Positions 62,188 to 64,000 of a DNA stretch of 64,000 bases are shown one piece after another. Position numbers and translations under genes: made by a program. The stretch's first letter is position 1, and each line of letters starts with the position of its first letter. The stretch is from Bradyrhizobium iriomotense (GTDB lineage Bacteria; Pseudomonadota; Alphaproteobacteria; Rhizobiales; Xanthobacteraceae). The DNA lies in assembly GCF_018129405.1 (NCBI RefSeq), contig NZ_JAFCLP010000004.1, forward strand, positions 372,001-436,000, read 5' to 3'. The notes below the pieces were generated by a model. It searched no databases, had not been told where the DNA came from, and saw nothing but the letters and a program-made list of their open reading frames with translations.

Positions 62188-63270
62188 ATGCTTCAGATCG
62201 AGATCGAGGCCGTCTGGCGGTTTCGCCGCGAGGGCAGCCCGCGCACCGTCGCCGTCATGCTCGGCGTGCTCAACGAAATCCGGAAGACCGGGAAGATCAC
62301 CAGCGCGGCCAGCGACGCGCACCTCTCCTATCGCCATGTCTGGAATCTGATCGAGCAATGGTCCGAGTTCTTCGGAACACCCCTTGTCGAGACCCAGCGC
62401 GGCAAGGGCTCGAAGCTCACCCCGTTCGGCGAGCGGCTGGTGTGGGCGGGCGAGCGCATGCAGGCGCGGCTCGGGCCGCAGCTCGAAAACCTGGCGCAGG
62501 AGCTCGCCAGCGAGATCAAGCCGTTCCTCGAGCAGCGCCCCGCGGTGATCCGCGTGCATGCGAGCCACGGTTTTGCGGTGGCAAAACTCCGCGAATTCCT
62601 CGACCGCGAGCCCGGCATCGGCGTCGATCTGCGCTACGTCAGCAACCAGCATTCGCTGGTCTCGCTGGCGCAGGGCGCCTGCGACCTCTCCGGCCTGCAT
62701 CTGCCGCACGGCGCACTGCGCGCCCAGGGCATCAAGGCGGCGCGCGAATGGCTCGATCCGCGCGAGGACCGCATCATCAGTTTTGTGACGCGCGAGATGG
62801 GGCTGATGGTCGCGCGCGGCAATCCGCTGCGCATCGCCTCGCTTCACGACCTCACCAAACCAAAGGTCCGCTTCGTCAACCGCGACCATGATTCCGGTAC
62901 GCGCCTGCTGTTCGATCAGTTGCTCGCCGCAAACAGCATCGACGAGAGCAGGATCAACGGCGCGCAGCAGATCGAGTTCACCCACGCCGCGGTCGCGGCC
63001 TATGTCGCAAGCGGCATGGCCGACGCGTGCTTCGGCGTCGAGGCCGCCGCGCGCCAGTTCGGCCTCGACTTCATCCGCATCCTCACCGAGGATTATTTCT
63101 TCGTCTGCAAGCGCGCCTTCCTCGATACCGCCCCGATGCAGCGCATCCTCGAAATCATCCGCAGCGCCGATTTTCGCGCCGCCGTCGCCACCCTGCCCGG
63201 CTACGTGCCGTCGGATACGGGCACCGTGACCGGCGTGAAAGCGTTCCTGGAGATGCATGCCGTGCGATGA
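62188..63270 (+). CDS. ModE-type winged-helix regulator with periplasmic-binding-protein-like domain
   Basis: The 360-residue protein has an N-terminal ModE/LysR-like winged helix (VMLGVLNEIRKTGKITSAASDAHLSYRHVWNLIEQW, LVETQRGKGSKLTPFGERL; residues 20-95) and a C-terminal PBP-like domain of the PF12727 type (IRVHASHGFAVAKLREFLD, FVNRDHDSGTRLLFDQLL, YVASGMADACFGVEAAARQFGLDF). Such proteins are thought to sense an oxyanion or small ligand. It is divergent from the aldehyde dehydrogenase and 45 bp upstream of a second ModE-like gene. Confidence 0.88.
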   Translation: MLQIEIEAVWRFRREGSPRTVAVMLGVLNEIRKTGKITSAASDAHLSYRHVWNLIEQWSEFFGTPLVETQRGKGSKLTPFGERLVWAGERMQARLGPQLENLAQELASEIKPFLEQRPAVIRVHASHGFAVAKLREFLDREPGIGVDLRYVSNQHSLVSLAQGACDLSGLHLPHGALRAQGIKAAREWLDPREDRIISFVTREMGLMVARGNPLRIASLHDLTKPKVRFVNRDHDSGTRLLFDQLLAANSIDESRINGAQQIEFTHAAVAAYVASGMADACFGVEAAARQFGLDFIRILTEDYFFVCKRAFLDTAPMQRILEIIRSADFRAAVATLPGYVPSDTGTVTGVKAFLEMHAVR

Positions 63271-63315
63271 TGAAGGACTGCGCGCTCACCTTGTCCGCGG
63301 TGGGCAAGAGTGGCA

Positions 63316-63723
63316 ATGTCATCAGGCAAAGTCCACGAGATCCCCGTCATGCCGCGCGCGAGCGCCAAACCGCTTCCCCAGTTGAGCCTTCGCATCGACC
63401 TCGACGGCGAGGACCGGATCGGACCTGGCAAGATCGAGCTGCTGGAGCAGATCCGCGAGCACGGCTCGATCTCGGCGGCCGGCCGGGCCATGGACATGTC
63501 CTACAAGCGGGCCTGGGATCTCGTCGACGAGATCAAGCGCATCTGCGGGCATGCCGTGGTCGAGCCGCAGGCCGGCGGCAAGAACGGCGGCGGCGCGATG
63601 CTGACTCCATTCGGCGAAAAACTCGTCGCGCGCTATCGCAAGATCGAACGCGACGCCGCGCGCGCCGTGCACAAGGAGCTGGAGGCGCTCAGGAGCGACA
63701 TCGCCCGATCGCGCAAGTCGTGA
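63316..63723 (+). CDS. ModE-type winged-helix regulator without ligand domain
   Basis: The 135-residue protein (ATG 63316, or GTG 63310) is a stand-alone ModE N-domain: LSLRIDLDGEDRIGPGKIELLEQIREHGSISAAGRAMDMSYKRAWDLVDEI, then VEPQAGGKNGGGAMLTPFGEKLVARYRKIE. The TOBE (MOP) molybdate-binding part of ModE is missing. It follows the longer ModE-like gene by 45 bp. Because the HTH regions are related, it could heterodimerise or compete with that protein (inference). Confidence 0.88.
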   Translation: MSSGKVHEIPVMPRASAKPLPQLSLRIDLDGEDRIGPGKIELLEQIREHGSISAAGRAMDMSYKRAWDLVDEIKRICGHAVVEPQAGGKNGGGAMLTPFGEKLVARYRKIERDAARAVHKELEALRSDIARSRKS

Positions 63724-63729
63724 CGGCAG

Positions 63730-64000
63730 TTAATTCGGCCGCACCGCCACCTCGGGCATCGGCTGCGTCAAGGCTTCGCCGAGCAGGCTCTGCTCGGCCT
63801 CCGGGATCGAGAAGCGCACCTTGAAGCCGTCCTCGGTCTGCAGCGTGATGATGCGCTGGGACGTGTCGGTCGACTGCTCGATCGCCCAGGACGCCAGCGG
63901 ATAGGCGTAGCGCAGGCTCTGGTCGCCGTAACGGGCCTTCAGCGCCGTCTCGAGCAGTCCGGGCAGCGTCATGATGAGGGCACCGACCTGGTTGAGCGAG
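63730..64000 (-). CDS. Unidentified gene, possibly continuing past the window edge
   Basis: A minus-strand frame ends at 63730, and a possible ATG at 63972 gives 80 residues (MTLPGLLETALKARYGDQSLRYAYPLASWAIEQ... ending PEVAVRPN). Upstream the frame stays open to the edge (LNQVGALI before the Met), so the real start may lie beyond 64000. The product is a small soluble protein; no family is recognised. It is convergent with the ModE-like gene, 6 bp apart. Confidence 0.55.
   Translation of the reverse strand, partial: SLNQVGALIMTLPGLLETALKARYGDQSLRYAYPLASWAIEQSTDTSQRIITLQTEDGFKVRFSIPEAEQSLLGEALTQPMPEVAVRPN

Noticed and set aside
1-64000. CRISPR arrays, tRNA/rRNA genes, prophage or IS elements
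   Set aside because: No regularly spaced direct repeats, cloverleaf-like runs, transposase or integrase features were seen by reading; a dedicated tRNA and repeat scan was not possible here.

Overview
The window is high-GC alphaproteobacterial chromosome and looks like Bradyrhizobium or a close relative (Rhodopseudomonas/Afipia side of the Nitrobacteraceae). The reasons are a coxMNOP-type alternative oxidase operon, an acpXL/lpxXL very-long-chain fatty acid cluster, livHMGF-type ABC transporters, and several families of palindromic intergenic repeats of the kind common in these genomes. I see no phage, transposase, CRISPR array, rRNA or tRNA.

Positions 227-12747 form one catabolic island for nicotinate (or a close N-heterocycle). 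Two divergent transcription units leave a control region at 8488-8740. Rightwards runs nicA-nicB, a molybdenum hydroxylase whose large subunit carries three C-terminal haem c sites. Leftwards runs a 6-hydroxynicotinate reductase homologue, a UPF0280 protein, a DUF1185 (AA_synth) protein, a periplasmic binding protein, a fused LivH-LivM permease, LivG, LivF and a MarR regulator. The combination is an aerobic-type hydroxylase followed by a reductase known from the anaerobic nicotinate pathway. Two matching 16-bp operators (consensus CGTTYGTRTACRAAYG) sit in the shared promoter region. An extradiol dioxygenase gene with its own long inverted-repeat operator follows.

Positions 14317-22829 hold mixed genes: a HerA-like ATPase, an AhpD-like protein, MgtC, a P-type cation ATPase coupled to a 55-aa membrane protein, several small proteins and a ParB-like protein. 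Positions 23052-27259 are the acpXL-fabZ-fabF2-fabF1-lpxXL operon for very-long-chain acylation of lipid A; one of its two ketosynthases lacks the catalytic residues. Positions 27390-30022 are a polyamine-type binding protein, an aminotransferase and a rhodanese. Positions 30317-36183 hold two tandem kup potassium transporters and motB/motA.

Positions 36387-49077 are mostly housekeeping: an SDR, an RraA-like protein, phosphatidylserine synthase and decarboxylase (phosphatidylethanolamine synthesis), an Atm1-like ABC exporter, a LOG phosphoribohydrolase, a tightly overlapped cysS-microprotein-GNAT-cimA operon, and secreted proteins. Positions 49131-55100 hold a DUF2189 membrane protein divergent from coxMNOP plus a subunit IV gene. 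Positions 55339-64000 hold nadE, a class II DAHP synthase with dgkA, an alpha/beta hydrolase, and an aldehyde dehydrogenase divergent from two adjacent ModE-type winged-helix regulators. Many gene boundaries carry palindromic repeats. In two cases the repeat edge supplies the stop codon of the neighbouring gene.
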